In this document: one piece after another, positions 27,120-35,839 of the stretch
Numbering within the stretch: the first letter of the stretch is position 1
Layout of the letters: the number at the start of each line of letters is the position of its first letter
Origin: SIRX01 sp965214475
Lineage (GTDB): Bacteria > Actinomycetota > Rubrobacteria > Rubrobacterales > Rubrobacteraceae
Assembly: GCA_965214475.1 (NCBI GenBank)
Contig: OZ243953.1
Location: 1,364,001 to 1,428,000 of the forward strand
Length of the DNA: 64,000 bases
Direction of reading: 5' to 3'
Translations under genes and position numbers: made by a program
The notes under the pieces: generated by a model
Databases searched by the model: none
What the model was told of the DNA's origin: nothing
Seen by the model: the letters and a program-made list of their open reading frames with translations, nothing else

Positions 27120-28701
27120 CATGACCACGAATGATTACATCGCTTTCGCATTCTTTGCCGCGATCATCGCGATAACGCTTATCATCACCTACTGGGCGGC
27201 AAAGCAGAACACTTCCGCCGGCTCGCACTACGTTGCGGGGGGTGAGATCAAGGCCTGGCAGAACGGCCTCGCTATCTCCGGTGACTACCTCTCGGCGGCG
27301 TCCTTCCTGGGCATCGCAGGGGCCATCGCACTCGAAGGCTTCTCGGGCTTCTACCTTTCGATAGGTTTCCTGGTCGCTTATCTGGTGGTGCTGTTGCTCG
27401 TGGCCGAGCCTTTGAGGAACCTCGGACAGTACACGGTTGGAGACGTGCTCACAGCCCGCTTCAACACCAAAACGGTCAGGAGTACGGCGGCGCTCAATAC
27501 GGTGGCTATCAGCATGTTCTACATGATCGCCCAGCTCATCGGGGCGGGCGCTCTGATCAGCCTGCTGCTGCCGCTATCGTTCAGTGTGTCGATTATCGTC
27601 GTCGGTATCTTGATGACGATTTACGTGGTGGCGGGCGGCATGGTGGCAACCACCTGGATTCAGATAGTCAAGGCCGTGTTGCTGATTATCGGCTCTATAG
27701 CGCTCGCCATAGCCGTTATGGCCCAGTTCAACTTCAACCCGGTCGCGCTCTTTAACGAGGTTCAGGCTCAAGAGGGTCGCGAGATGGTTATACCGTCTGC
27801 TCCAGAGAGTCTGTCCTCAAGCCTCGATACGATCTCGCTAAACATCGCGTTGGTCCTGGGGACGGCAGGCTTGCCGCACATCCTGATCCGTTTTCTCACC
27901 GTGCCTGATGCAAAGGCGGCGCGGCGTTCGATCATCGTGGCGACCTGGGTCATCGGCGGTTTCTACCTGCTGACCCCGATCCTGGGCTACGGGGCGACGC
28001 TACTGGTTGGAGCGCAGAGGATCGAGGAAGCAGACCCCGGCGGCAACCTGGCCGCCCCACTTCTGGCCGAAGAACTCGGCGGTCCGATCTTCTTGGCCTT
28101 CGTCTCGGCCGTCGCCTTCGCGACGATCGTGGCCGTGGTCGCAGGTCTGGTCATCGCGGCCTCCGGCGCCTTCGCCCACGACTTCTACACGAACGTGATC
28201 CGTGGCGGAGAAGCGCCCGAACACGAGCAGTTTAAGGCAGCCCGCTACACGTCTTTCGGCATCTCGATCTTCGCGATAATATTGGCCTTGCTCCTGCAAG
28301 GGGCGAACGTGGCATTCCTCGTGGCACTGGCCTTCGCGGTCGCCGCCAGCGCCAACGTGCCGGTCCTTCTGCTCCTAATCTTCTGGAGAGGGTTCAACAC
28401 CGCCGGCGCAGTTACCGGTATGCTCACCGGCCTTATATCGTCCGTGGGACTCGTGGTCCTGAGCCCCACTATTCTGGGAGACAACGCCATCTTCCCGCTC
28501 ACGAGCCCGGCGATAATTTCAGTGCCGCTCGGCTTCGCAGGCTGTCTCCTCGGCACTTATCTTGGTGGTAAGAACTCCGAGAGAGAGATGGAAGAGGGCA
28601 TCCAGATCGACTACGACGAAATCTACGTCCGCGCCAATACCGGCATCTCTAACATAGAGGAGGAACTGGAAGAGGCCAAGCAGGAGACGCAGTCTACGTA
28701 A
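27112..28701 (+). CDS. Sodium:solute symporter, ActP-type (acetate/monocarboxylate)
   Basis: The 529-aa protein has about 13 membrane helices of the SSS family. Motifs are GGEIKAWQNGLAISGDYLSA near residue 45, TARFNTKTVRS, the GGMVATTWIQIVKA helix and GLPHILIRFLTVPDAKAARR. These match ActP, which imports acetate, propionate or pyruvate with Na+. The DUF485 gene directly upstream supports this. A strong terminator follows 24 bp after the stop. Substrate preference cannot be fixed from sequence. Confidence 0.92.
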   Translation: MGNMTTNDYIAFAFFAAIIAITLIITYWAAKQNTSAGSHYVAGGEIKAWQNGLAISGDYLSAASFLGIAGAIALEGFSGFYLSIGFLVAYLVVLLLVAEPLRNLGQYTVGDVLTARFNTKTVRSTAALNTVAISMFYMIAQLIGAGALISLLLPLSFSVSIIVVGILMTIYVVAGGMVATTWIQIVKAVLLIIGSIALAIAVMAQFNFNPVALFNEVQAQEGREMVIPSAPESLSSSLDTISLNIALVLGTAGLPHILIRFLTVPDAKAARRSIIVATWVIGGFYLLTPILGYGATLLVGAQRIEEADPGGNLAAPLLAEELGGPIFLAFVSAVAFATIVAVVAGLVIAASGAFAHDFYTNVIRGGEAPEHEQFKAARYTSFGISIFAIILALLLQGANVAFLVALAFAVAASANVPVLLLLIFWRGFNTAGAVTGMLTGLISSVGLVVLSPTILGDNAIFPLTSPAIISVPLGFAGCLLGTYLGGKNSEREMEEGIQIDYDEIYVRANTGISNIEEELEEAKQETQST

Positions 28702-28724
28702 GCCACACACAAACCAACTTTTCG

Positions 28725-28757
28725 AGACCCTACGCTTCACCAGCGTAGGGTCTTTTT
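28725..28757 (+). terminator. Terminator of the symporter operon
   Basis: A perfect 12-bp stem AGACCCTACGCT / AGCGTAGGGTCT with a 5-nt loop is followed by TTTT. Confidence 0.95.
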
Positions 28758-28770
28758 CGCTGTGGCACGG

Positions 28771-28792
28771 AGTGCGTCGCTTCCGACGCACT
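28771..28792. repeat. Perfect hairpin downstream of the terminator
   Basis: AGTGCGTCG-CTTC-CGACGCACT forms a 9-bp stem with a four-base loop 13 bp behind the terminator. It lacks a T-run and lies in a 247-bp non-coding gap before the OsmC gene end. Its role is unknown; it may be a second, weaker transcript end. Confidence 0.5.
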
Positions 28793-28948
28793 GGACGTAC
28801 TGCTTACTGCGGAGAGGTGGTCAGTACTCTCAACCGTTCGCGATCCGAACACAAATTCTGGAACGAAGATGCTTGTTACTACCGCGCTTCGGGGAAGCGG
28901 CGAGTACGTGAATGCTTATCCTAGGGCCCGTATCAGGGGCATCCCGGC

Positions 28949-29398
28949 TTAACCCTCGTCCAGGTGGGCGCTCAACCGGACTTCGACGTTGCCTTTCAAA
29001 GCGTTGGTTATCGGGCAGATCTCGTCTGCCCGCTCCACGGCTTCCTGAAAATCTTTCGCGCTCAGGGACGGTATCCGACCCCTAACCTCCAAGTCAATAG
29101 CGGTGATCCTAAACTTGCCTTCCTCCACCTCGTCGAGGGTACAGACTGTGCTCACGTTCACACTTTCGGGTGTTACGCGAGCCTCAGCCAACACGGAAGA
29201 AAGCGCCATCGAGTAGCAAGAGGCCTGCGCGGACGCCAGAAGCTCTTCGGGGCTGACGTTGCCACCTTCGGGGTCGACGCGCGAGGACCAGGTAGCGGGG
29301 AGCTCTCCCACCATCCAGTTTCCGAGCGTGAAGCTACCGGAGCCTTGCTCCAGTTCGCCTTCCCAGTAAATGTCCGCCCGTCTTTCGGCCGTCGCCAT
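28949..29398 (-). CDS. OsmC-family peroxiredoxin
   Basis: The 149-aa protein reduces organic hydroperoxides with a cysteine pair. The nucleophilic Cys sits in SAQASCYSMALSS, the resolving Cys in EICPITNAL, and SPEELLASAQ precedes the first. The form matches the OsmC rather than the Ohr subgroup (DIYWEGELEQGSGSFTLGN at the N-terminus). ATG 29398 has GGAGGTA just upstream. It is followed by no gene on its strand; the hydrolase gene lies upstream, with its own start. Confidence 0.93.
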   Translation of the reverse strand: MATAERRADIYWEGELEQGSGSFTLGNWMVGELPATWSSRVDPEGGNVSPEELLASAQASCYSMALSSVLAEARVTPESVNVSTVCTLDEVEEGKFRITAIDLEVRGRIPSLSAKDFQEAVERADEICPITNALKGNVEVRLSAHLDEG

Positions 29399-29471
29399 AG
29401 ATACCTCCGTCCCTCACCGCAGAAAACATGGTTGGACTCCGCCGTCCAATTCACGCTGCCGGAGAGACATT

Positions 29472-30119
29472 CTACTTGTTTTCCGCCGCCTCTTCGACCT
29501 TGCTCCGGTAGACATCCGGCTCTGTCATCTCGATAGCGTCGCGGGTAGTGACCTTACCGGCGAATAGAAACGCCGTTTGCCGTAGGGAAGATTCCAGATC
29601 AAAGGTGTCCAGCGCCGAAGTAGCGTCTTTGGGGATGACCACATCGTACCAGCGCAGGGCGGCGCTCGCGGCGGTGTAGTGGACGCAGATGTTGGCTACC
29701 GTGCCGCAGACGACGACCGTATCTACGTTCCACAAACTCAGGAAGTGATCCAGGTGCGTGCCGTAGAAAGCGTCGTAGCGGACCTTCCGGATCACCAACT
29801 CGTCATCGCGGGGCTGAAGCTCATCTACTATCTGCCATCCCCAAGAGCCTTCGCGGACGTGCTCCGGCCAGATCTCCCACTCCGGGTCGCCATCAGTATG
29901 AGTATCCTGCGTGAAGACAACTTTCATGCCAGAATCGCGGGCCATCTCCAGCAGGCTCTGAATAGTAGGTATCGTACCTTCGGCGTCCGGGACCAGTAGA
30001 GAACCATCCTCTTTTACGAAGTCGTTCTGCATATCCACCACGATCAGGGCCGTCTTCTCGGAGTCTAGCCGGACTTCGTTGTAGACCTCGTACTCTGGGA
30101 CCTCTACTGAGCGTGTCAC
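29472..30119 (-). CDS. Isochorismatase-fold cysteine hydrolase
   Basis: The 215-aa protein carries the catalytic triad of the nicotinamidase/isochorismatase fold: Asp in LIVVDMQNDF, Lys in IRKVRYDAFYG, and Cys in VANICVHYTA, with VVCGTVANIC before it. A metal-binding pattern DTH (TQDTHTDGDPEW) is present, as in nicotinamidases and related amidases. The substrate is unknown. The frame is open to 30200, but GTG 30119 lies 7 nt behind GGAGAGGAG and is preferred. It is divergent from the ion channel gene. Confidence 0.85.
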   Translation of the reverse strand: MTRSVEVPEYEVYNEVRLDSEKTALIVVDMQNDFVKEDGSLLVPDAEGTIPTIQSLLEMARDSGMKVVFTQDTHTDGDPEWEIWPEHVREGSWGWQIVDELQPRDDELVIRKVRYDAFYGTHLDHFLSLWNVDTVVVCGTVANICVHYTAASAALRWYDVVIPKDATSALDTFDLESSLRQTAFLFAGKVTTRDAIEMTEPDVYRSKVEEAAENK

Positions 30120-30176
30120 AGTTCTCTCTCCTCTCCTTCGCTTACCCATTCCTAGTTTACCGTTTTGTGGAGCCGG

Positions 30177-30182
30177 TAGAAT
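30177..30182 (+). promoter_or_regulatory. -10 box TAGAAT, leaderless start
   Basis: TAGAAT ends 7 nt before ATG 30190, with no ribosome binding site between them. Confidence 0.5.
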
Positions 30183-30189
30183 TGCTCCT

Positions 30190-30972
30190 ATGGATGGCAA
30201 AAAGAAGCTCCGGGATGATCCTACAAGGCGAGAAGAGCTGCGCGATAAGCTAGACCGTTACCTGGACCTCCCGCTCGCCCTGGCTTCGGTCGTCGTGGTG
30301 CTGCTGGTTATCATTCAGCTTACCGGCGAGGTAACCGGGCCTTGGCGGGGACGCATGGAGATATTGAGTTGGGCATTGTGGTCGCTATTCTTTCTGGAGT
30401 TTGTGGCGAAGTTTGCGCTGGCGCCGGAGAAGCGCCGTTACCTGCGAAACCACTGGCTGGACGTCCTGATCGTGCTGTTGCCGTTCCTGAAATTCTTGAG
30501 GCTGGCGCGGGTGCTGAGGATGACGCGGGCGTTGCCGATCTTCCGCCTGCTGGTCTTCGGGGGGCGCGGTTCGGAATCGACGCTGGAGTTACTGCGGCGG
30601 CGGCGGTTCGGGCAACTCGGGATCATCTCGGCGATGGTTGTCCTGATCGGGGCTTCGGTGGGCTATCTTTTGGAAGTCGAAGCGGCGGGCAGCCAGATCG
30701 AGAATTTCGGGGACGCACTGTGGTGGTCAGCCACCACCATCACCACGGTCGGGAGCGAAGTGTATCCGGTAACGGTCGGCGGTCGTATCCTGGCTTTCTT
30801 GTTGATGATCTACGCTATCGGGGTCTTTTCGTACTTTATCGGGGCGATAGCCTCCGTCCTGGTAGATTTCGACGCCAGCAAGAAGCCCCAGGAAGAAGAG
30901 GACGGAGTCCAACTCACCGAGCGGGAGCTTGCGGCGCTCCGGTCCATCCTCGAAAAGAACGAAAAACGTTAG
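30190..30972 (+). CDS. Voltage-gated-like potassium channel with TVGS filter
   Basis: The 260-aa protein has six membrane segments. S4 carries spaced arginines (FLRLARVLRMTRALPIFRLL), and the pore helix and filter read SATTITTVGSEVYP. Canonical K+ channels have TVGYG; here the filter is TVGSE, a variant I believe is common in actinobacterial relatives, so selectivity may differ. An acidic C-terminal helix (ERELAALRSILEKNEKR) could form a coiled coil. ATG 30190 is a probable leaderless start behind TAGAAT. Confidence 0.82.
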   Translation: MDGKKKLRDDPTRREELRDKLDRYLDLPLALASVVVVLLVIIQLTGEVTGPWRGRMEILSWALWSLFFLEFVAKFALAPEKRRYLRNHWLDVLIVLLPFLKFLRLARVLRMTRALPIFRLLVFGGRGSESTLELLRRRRFGQLGIISAMVVLIGASVGYLLEVEAAGSQIENFGDALWWSATTITTVGSEVYPVTVGGRILAFLLMIYAIGVFSYFIGAIASVLVDFDASKKPQEEEDGVQLTERELAALRSILEKNEKR

Positions 30973-31044
30973 TGAAAGCCGTCTCCGACGGTTATACTTT
31001 GCCGGGTCTTAAAGAGCGCTACGCAAGAAGGACTTGTCTCTAGC

Positions 31045-31662
31045 TTGGAACTAATACACAACATCGTAGATTGGATGATAGCGTGGGCGGCGACACCCTA
31101 CGCACCGCTAGTCCTGTTCATCCTGACGTTCTGGGAGTCGAGCTTCTTCCCGCTGCCGCCGGACCCGTTGCTCATCGCGATGGCCGTGGCCGAACCGACA
31201 AACGCGCCGCTCTTCGCCCTGATCGCGACCACAGCCTCGGTGCTCGGCGCGGCTCTGGGTTACTTTATCGGCAAGAAGGGTGGTCGTCCCATAGTCCACC
31301 GGCTCTTTAAAGAGAAGAAAATCCAGGCCGCCGAAGCACTCTACCAACGCTACGACGTGTGGGCTATCGGGGCGGCGGCGTTTACGCCTATTCCATACAA
31401 AGTCTTCACCATAACGGCTGGCATCGCGCAGTTGCGCTTCTGGCCCTTTATGCTCGTCTCGGTTATCGGACGCGGCGCCCGCTTTTTTCTGCTCGGAATG
31501 TTGGTCTTCTTTTTCGGGCCGCAGATCCAGAGCATCATAGACCAGTACTTCGAACTCCTGACTATTTCATTCCTCGTACTCATAGTGCTCGGCTTTGTTG
31601 CCGCGAAGTACGGTGGCGATTACCTGAGCCGCAAGAAGGTAAATCAGAAAAGCGTGAAATAG
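31045..31662 (+). CDS. DedA/YqaA-family membrane protein 1
   Basis: The 205-aa SNARE-associated (VTT/DedA) protein has four to five membrane segments and the motifs ESSFFPLPPDPLLIAMAV and FIGKKGGRP, plus FTPIPYKVFTITAG. Members flip or scavenge lipid carriers such as undecaprenyl phosphate or phosphatidylethanolamine; which one is unknown here. The start is TTG 31045, and AAGAAGGA lies about 13 nt upstream. A paralogue follows after 44 bp, and the two align from the first residue. Confidence 0.85.
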   Translation: MELIHNIVDWMIAWAATPYAPLVLFILTFWESSFFPLPPDPLLIAMAVAEPTNAPLFALIATTASVLGAALGYFIGKKGGRPIVHRLFKEKKIQAAEALYQRYDVWAIGAAAFTPIPYKVFTITAGIAQLRFWPFMLVSVIGRGARFFLLGMLVFFFGPQIQSIIDQYFELLTISFLVLIVLGFVAAKYGGDYLSRKKVNQKSVK

Positions 31663-31706
31663 TCGAGTAGTCAGAGCTTCTCACAACCGGCAGGGAGCAG
31701 ACCAAC

Positions 31707-32312
31707 CTGGAACTCTTCAGCAGCGTAGTAGAGTGGCTCGCCTCCTGGGCTTCTTCACCCTATGCTCCGCTAGTGCTGTTCGTCTCCTCGTTTATAGACT
31801 CAAGCTCTATTCCGACGCCCCCGGAGCCGCTCCTGATCGCGATGTCCGTGACGAAGCCGAATTTGGCTATCCTGTACGCCGCCATCGCCACAGCAGCTTC
31901 GGTGCTCGGGGCGACGTTGGACTACTTCATCGGAAGGATCGGCGGCCGTCCGCTGGCCGAACGATTTGTCGCAAAGAGGAGGATCGAGACCGCAGAAGAC
32001 TTCTTCCAGAACCACGGGACGCTGACGACGGGAATCGCCGCCTTCACACCACTCCCCTATCCTATCTTCGCCCTGGCCGCCGGTATCACCCACCTGGGAA
32101 TATGGCGATTCGTGCTGGCCTCACTAGCCGGCCGCGGCGCACGGTTTTTCGGGATGGGACTGGCGATCTTCTTTTTTGGCCCTTCGATTCAACAATTCTT
32201 GGATAATTATCTAGGCTGGGCGACCCTAATACTCGGCGTCTTACTCGTGGCGATCTACCTGGCAAGCCGTTACTTCAGTTCCCGTTTCGAGGAGAGAACC
32301 CGAGAAAAATAG
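31707..32312 (+). CDS. DedA/YqaA-family membrane protein 2 (CTG start)
   Basis: This 201-aa paralogue of the previous gene shares SSPYAPLVLF, IPTPPEPLLIAMSV, YFIGRIGGRP and FTPLPYPIFALAAGI. No ATG, GTG or TTG is available upstream of residue 23, yet the frame before it reads ELFSSVVEWLASWA, which aligns with ELIHNIVDWMIAWA at the start of the first copy. CTG 31707, behind GGGAG at 31693-31697 (9-nt spacing), matches the TTG of the first copy and is taken as start. GTG 31773 would remove most of the first helix. The tandem pair is probably one transcript. Confidence 0.78.
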   Translation: MELFSSVVEWLASWASSPYAPLVLFVSSFIDSSSIPTPPEPLLIAMSVTKPNLAILYAAIATAASVLGATLDYFIGRIGGRPLAERFVAKRRIETAEDFFQNHGTLTTGIAAFTPLPYPIFALAAGITHLGIWRFVLASLAGRGARFFGMGLAIFFFGPSIQQFLDNYLGWATLILGVLLVAIYLASRYFSSRFEERTREK

Positions 32313-32462
32313 CGCGCAGCAGAATCGTGCGTCCCGCCGTTTGACGGATAGTCCTTTCCATCAATTCTCTAGACTCAGAAGATTCTTGAAAGCGGCGAAT
32401 TTCAGATAGGAGAATCCGGGTATCGAAGGTCTGTTCGAAGTTTGCGGCATCTTGATGAGTGT

Positions 32463-32468
32463 TACAAT
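32463..32468 (+). promoter_or_regulatory. -10 box TACAAT, leaderless start
   Basis: TACAAT ends 7 nt before ATG 32476. TTGCGG at 32442-32447 is a possible -35 with a short 15-nt spacer. Confidence 0.5.
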
Positions 32469-32475
32469 TGCTGGC

Positions 32476-32910
32476 ATGAAGCTACCGGAGCCGGCAAGGT
32501 TCGTCCGCCTCGTACCGCTCGTCGCGGTGCTCTTTCTCTGCCTCGGGGCCCTCTTCTACCCATACCAACTCGCGTATCCGAACGTTGGGCACGAATTTTC
32601 TACCGAGATGGGACCTGCGTCTCGCGCGGATACGAGCGCGCCTACAGACGGGAACACACCGGGCGGCAACAATTTAGCCTTCGCGATGGATGAAATGGAA
32701 AGTGAAAGCAAATCTCCGGCCAACGCTGAGCACCTGACCGCACTTCTACTAACGGTCTTTCTGGGAGCTATTCTCGGCCTACTGGTTGGAGTGAGCCAGG
32801 CATGGTGCAGAAGTAGAGCCTCTTTGCTTGCCGAACGTCGCCTACCCTCGGTCACCTGCTCGCCACCGCGAGGTTCTACGACCATTCTTTTCTCGGTTTT
32901 TCTTCTCTAA
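32476..32910 (+). CDS. Two-helix membrane protein of unknown function
   Basis: I do not recognise this 144-aa product. A first hydrophobic helix (FVRLVPLVAVLFLCLGALF) may be a signal anchor, a polar stretch with many Ser, Glu and Asn lies outside, and a second helix (LTALLLTVFLGAILGLLVGV) precedes a basic end. The frame is open from 32452, but ATG 32476 is 7 nt behind TACAAT and is preferred as a leaderless start. Confidence 0.55.
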   Translation: MKLPEPARFVRLVPLVAVLFLCLGALFYPYQLAYPNVGHEFSTEMGPASRADTSAPTDGNTPGGNNLAFAMDEMESESKSPANAEHLTALLLTVFLGAILGLLVGVSQAWCRSRASLLAERRLPSVTCSPPRGSTTILFSVFLL

Positions 32911-32997
32911 AAGAGCTTCCCGCTCCATCTTGCAAGGAGCAAAGGACGGGAACGGCAGATCGGGCCAACTGCCCGGCCTAATAAAGGAGAAAACAAA

Positions 32998-33291
32998 GTG
33001 GCTAGAAAGAACGAGTCGATACACGAACCGGACCACGGGAAAATTTTCGGGGATCTCTTTGGGGGATCCAACCATACCCCGCGCGAGGACAAGGTTCTGG
33101 AATACGTGATCCACCGCATAGAGAACGGCGCACACCTGGGAGACGTGCTCGAAGAGGACTACGTACGGCGCAACTGCTCGCAAGGTGAAATAGACAGTAT
33201 CGAGAGCGACCCGAGGCTGGTACACGCGGCGCGGGAAAGCATGGAACATGCGTTCAGTTCCGGTGAACTGAGCCTGGAAACCAACGTATAG
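32998..33291 (+). CDS. Hypothetical protein, 97 aa
   Basis: This small soluble acidic protein has no family I recognise (KIFGDLFGGSNHTPREDKVL; DVLEEDYVRRNCSQGEIDSI). It is mainly helical by composition. GTG 32998 follows an AAAGGAG at good distance, which supports it as a real gene. It lies between the two-helix membrane protein and yidC on the same strand. Confidence 0.6.
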   Translation: MARKNESIHEPDHGKIFGDLFGGSNHTPREDKVLEYVIHRIENGAHLGDVLEEDYVRRNCSQGEIDSIESDPRLVHAARESMEHAFSSGELSLETNV

Positions 33292-33423
33292 CGTAGGTCT
33301 GTTGTCTAGAAGTTGTCATCCTATGAAGTTCCGGGGCACCCACCGGCCCGCTGCTGTCTGCGGCGGGCCAGTTTATAGAGCGCCACTCCGAAGCCCAGTA
33401 CGAGCGATCCGTAGAGAAAGCAT

Positions 33424-34173
33424 ATGATCGACTTTCTCGGCAGAATCTTTGCCCCACTAACAAACCTGATGAGCAACGTGCTGGAACTTTTTCACTCTCT
33501 GGGTGCGCCCTGGTGGCTCAGCATCGTCTTTCTTACGGTGCTGGTACGCGGCGTTCTGTTTCCACTTACCATCCGACAGGTCAAGAACATGCGGAAGATG
33601 CAGGAACTAAAACCCGACATGGACGAAATCCGTGTCCGGTACAAAAAGGACCGCCAGAAACAGCAAGAAGCGATGATGAAACTCTACCAGGAACGCAAGG
33701 TAAACCCGGCGGCGGGTTTCTTTCCTATCCTGATCCAGATGCCAGTTTTCATAACGATGTATCACGTCATCCGCGACCATGAAGAGAGCCTCCGGTCCTT
33801 CGCCAGCGGCGGCATCCTGTGGTTCACGGACCTTACCCGGCACGACCCGTACTTCATCTTGCCAGTACTCTCGGCGGTGATCCTCATCGGCGCCGGGGAG
33901 ATGTCTTCAAAGAACGTCAGTCCAGGACAGAAAAGGATGATGCGGCTGATGCCGCTAACGTTCACGGTGTTCATCGCCCGGTTCCCGGCCGGGTTGTTCG
34001 TCTACTGGATCACCTCGAACACCTTCACCCTGGTGCAGAACTTCCTGATCTACCGCAGGCCCGGACAAAGTCCACAAGAGCCAGAAGCCGAACCCACCGA
34101 AAAACCTGCGACCAGCCCGGCCAAACAGACTACGAATAGCCGCAGGCGAAAGAAAAAGAAGAAAAAGAGGTAG
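33424..34173 (+). CDS. yidC: YidC/Oxa1-type membrane insertase, stand-alone copy
   Basis: The 249-aa insertase contains the conserved core: a first helix PWWLSIVFLTVLVRGVLFPL with the functional Arg in the groove (TVLVRGVLFPLT), the coiled cytoplasmic loop (MQELKPDMDEIRVRYKKDRQ), NPAAGFFPILIQMPVFITMY and two further helices, then a basic tail rich in Lys/Arg that can touch the ribosome. It lacks the large periplasmic domain of proteobacterial YidC. It is not next to rpmH, rnpA or jag, so it is probably a second copy. GC-rich inverted sequence at 33342-33366 precedes it. Confidence 0.9.
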   Translation: MIDFLGRIFAPLTNLMSNVLELFHSLGAPWWLSIVFLTVLVRGVLFPLTIRQVKNMRKMQELKPDMDEIRVRYKKDRQKQQEAMMKLYQERKVNPAAGFFPILIQMPVFITMYHVIRDHEESLRSFASGGILWFTDLTRHDPYFILPVLSAVILIGAGEMSSKNVSPGQKRMMRLMPLTFTVFIARFPAGLFVYWITSNTFTLVQNFLIYRRPGQSPQEPEAEPTEKPATSPAKQTTNSRRRKKKKKKR

Positions 34174-34227
34174 AGACGAATCTGTACCCAGTAATTAAGG
34201 CTTAAGCAACAATAGAGTAAGCCAGCT

Positions 34228-34261
34228 AAAAAAGACGCGGCCCTCGAAAAGACCGCGCCTT
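34228..34261 (-). terminator. Terminator of katA
   Basis: On the minus strand a GC stem (GGCGCGGTC with GCCGCGTC, imperfect) is followed by TTTTTT. It lies 16 bp behind the katA stop and could also end yidC transcripts. Confidence 0.8.
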
Positions 34262-34277
34262 GCGAAAAGTTGTGAGG

Positions 34278-35765
34278 TTACCTGCTGGCGGTAGCGGCCC
34301 CGACGCCGAGGCCTTCGGCAACGCGGTCTCCAAGTTCGGAGGCCACGTTACTCCAGTACTCGACTACGCGCTCCTTCATCTCGGGCTGCATATCTTCCCA
34401 GCTTGCATGGCCGACAATGTTAGAGACGAGTCGCGCCCTGGCGTCCTCATCGAGGACTTTGTTCCACATGTCGGTGGCCTGGCCAAAGTCGTCGTCATCG
34501 CGGCGCTTGACGTAGACGTAGCGGCCGATCTCCCCGCCCTCGGTCTCCCAGGTGGTGTCGCGGTAGTGCTCGGTATCTGCCTCGGGACCACCGAAGCTGT
34601 TCGGCGCGTAGGGCGGTTGGTCGCCGGAGTGGTGGTAGCGCATCGGGCCGTCGAAGTTGTAGCTGTTTACGTTGGCCTTTGGCTGGTTGACCGGGAGCTG
34701 CAGGTAGTTCGGGCCGATGCGATAACGGTGGGCGTCCGGGTAGCTGAACATCCGGCCGAGAAGCATCTTGTCCGGGCTCGGGCCGATGCCAGGGACCATG
34801 TTCGCCGGCTCGAAAGCGGACTGCTCGATCTGGGCGAAGAAGTTGTCCGGGTTGCGGTCGAGGACCATCTTTCCTACCTCGATCAGGGGATAATCCTCGT
34901 GCGGCCAGATCTTGGTCAAGTCGAACGGGTTGTAGTGGTAATCCGCGGCGTCCTCGAACGACATGACCTGCATCTTGAGCGTCCAGCTCGGGTAGTCCCC
35001 GGAGTCTATGGAAGCCCACAGGTCCATCCGGTGGAAGTCCGGATCTTCGGCGGCCATTGCCCCGCCCTCTTCTTCAGTAAAGTTCTCGATGCCCTGGTCG
35101 GTCTTGAAGTGGTACTTGACCCAGAACTTCTCACCACCCTCGTTCTCCCAGAGGTAGGTGTGGCTGCTGTAGCCGTTCATGTTCCGGTAAGTCTTCGGGA
35201 GGCCCCGGTCGCCCATCAGCCACATTACCTGGTGAGTAGTCTCGGGCGAGAGCGTCCAGAAGTCCCACTGCATGTTGTGCGAGTGGCGGCCGGTGTGCGG
35301 CACGCGCTTCTGGGAGTGGATGAAGTCCTGGAACTTGCTCGGGTCGCGGACAAAGAAGATCGGGGTGTTGTTGCCGACCATGTCGTAGTTGCCCTCGTCC
35401 GTGTAGAACTTGAGCGAGAACCCGCGCGGGTCGCGCACGGTATCCGCGAAACCCTGCTCACCGGCGACCGTCGAGAAGCGGGCGAGCATCTCCGTCTTCT
35501 TACCCTTTTTCAGGAAGTCCGCCCGGCAGTATTTCTCGGCCTCGCCGTTGGCCTCGAAGTAGCCGAAGGCGCCGCTACCTTTGGCATGGACGACGCGCTC
35601 GGGGACGCGTTCGCGGTTGAACTGGGCCATCTTCTGGATCAGGTGATGGTCGTGAAGGCCGATCGGGCCACCCGGACCAGCGGTCAGCGAATGTTCGTCG
35701 CTCGGCGCCCCTATGCCGGCGTCGGTGGTGGTTACCGGACGTACTTGTTGCCCATTGTCGCTCAT
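34278..35765 (-). CDS. katA: Monofunctional heme catalase
   Basis: The 495-aa clade-3-type catalase converts H2O2 to water and oxygen. The catalytic His is in RVVHAKGSGAFG, the Asn in MVGNNTPIFF, and the heme-ligand Tyr in the RMFSYPDAHRYR motif; the NADPH-region segment RVPHTGRHSHNMQWDFW is also present. Length is normal for small-subunit catalases. The start ATG 35765 follows GGAGGAG. A perfect inverted repeat lies 59 bp upstream of the start codon and may be an operator. The long open frame on the opposite strand is a by-product of GC-rich codon usage. Confidence 0.97.
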   Translation of the reverse strand: MSDNGQQVRPVTTTDAGIGAPSDEHSLTAGPGGPIGLHDHHLIQKMAQFNRERVPERVVHAKGSGAFGYFEANGEAEKYCRADFLKKGKKTEMLARFSTVAGEQGFADTVRDPRGFSLKFYTDEGNYDMVGNNTPIFFVRDPSKFQDFIHSQKRVPHTGRHSHNMQWDFWTLSPETTHQVMWLMGDRGLPKTYRNMNGYSSHTYLWENEGGEKFWVKYHFKTDQGIENFTEEEGGAMAAEDPDFHRMDLWASIDSGDYPSWTLKMQVMSFEDAADYHYNPFDLTKIWPHEDYPLIEVGKMVLDRNPDNFFAQIEQSAFEPANMVPGIGPSPDKMLLGRMFSYPDAHRYRIGPNYLQLPVNQPKANVNSYNFDGPMRYHHSGDQPPYAPNSFGGPEADTEHYRDTTWETEGGEIGRYVYVKRRDDDDFGQATDMWNKVLDEDARARLVSNIVGHASWEDMQPEMKERVVEYWSNVASELGDRVAEGLGVGAATASR

Positions 35766-35823
35766 GCACTCCTCCTATTTCCCGTGGACTTTTCCAGCCC
35801 TCTTACACCCGAGCCGGACCCCA

Positions 35824-35839
35824 GAATCTTCCAAGATTC
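35824..35839. promoter_or_regulatory. Palindrome upstream of katA
   Basis: GAATCTT-CC-AAGATTC is a perfect inverted repeat with 7-bp arms, between a TATAAA-like box near 35857 and the katA start. It is a likely binding site for a peroxide- or iron-responsive repressor (Fur/PerR-like), by inference. Confidence 0.5.
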
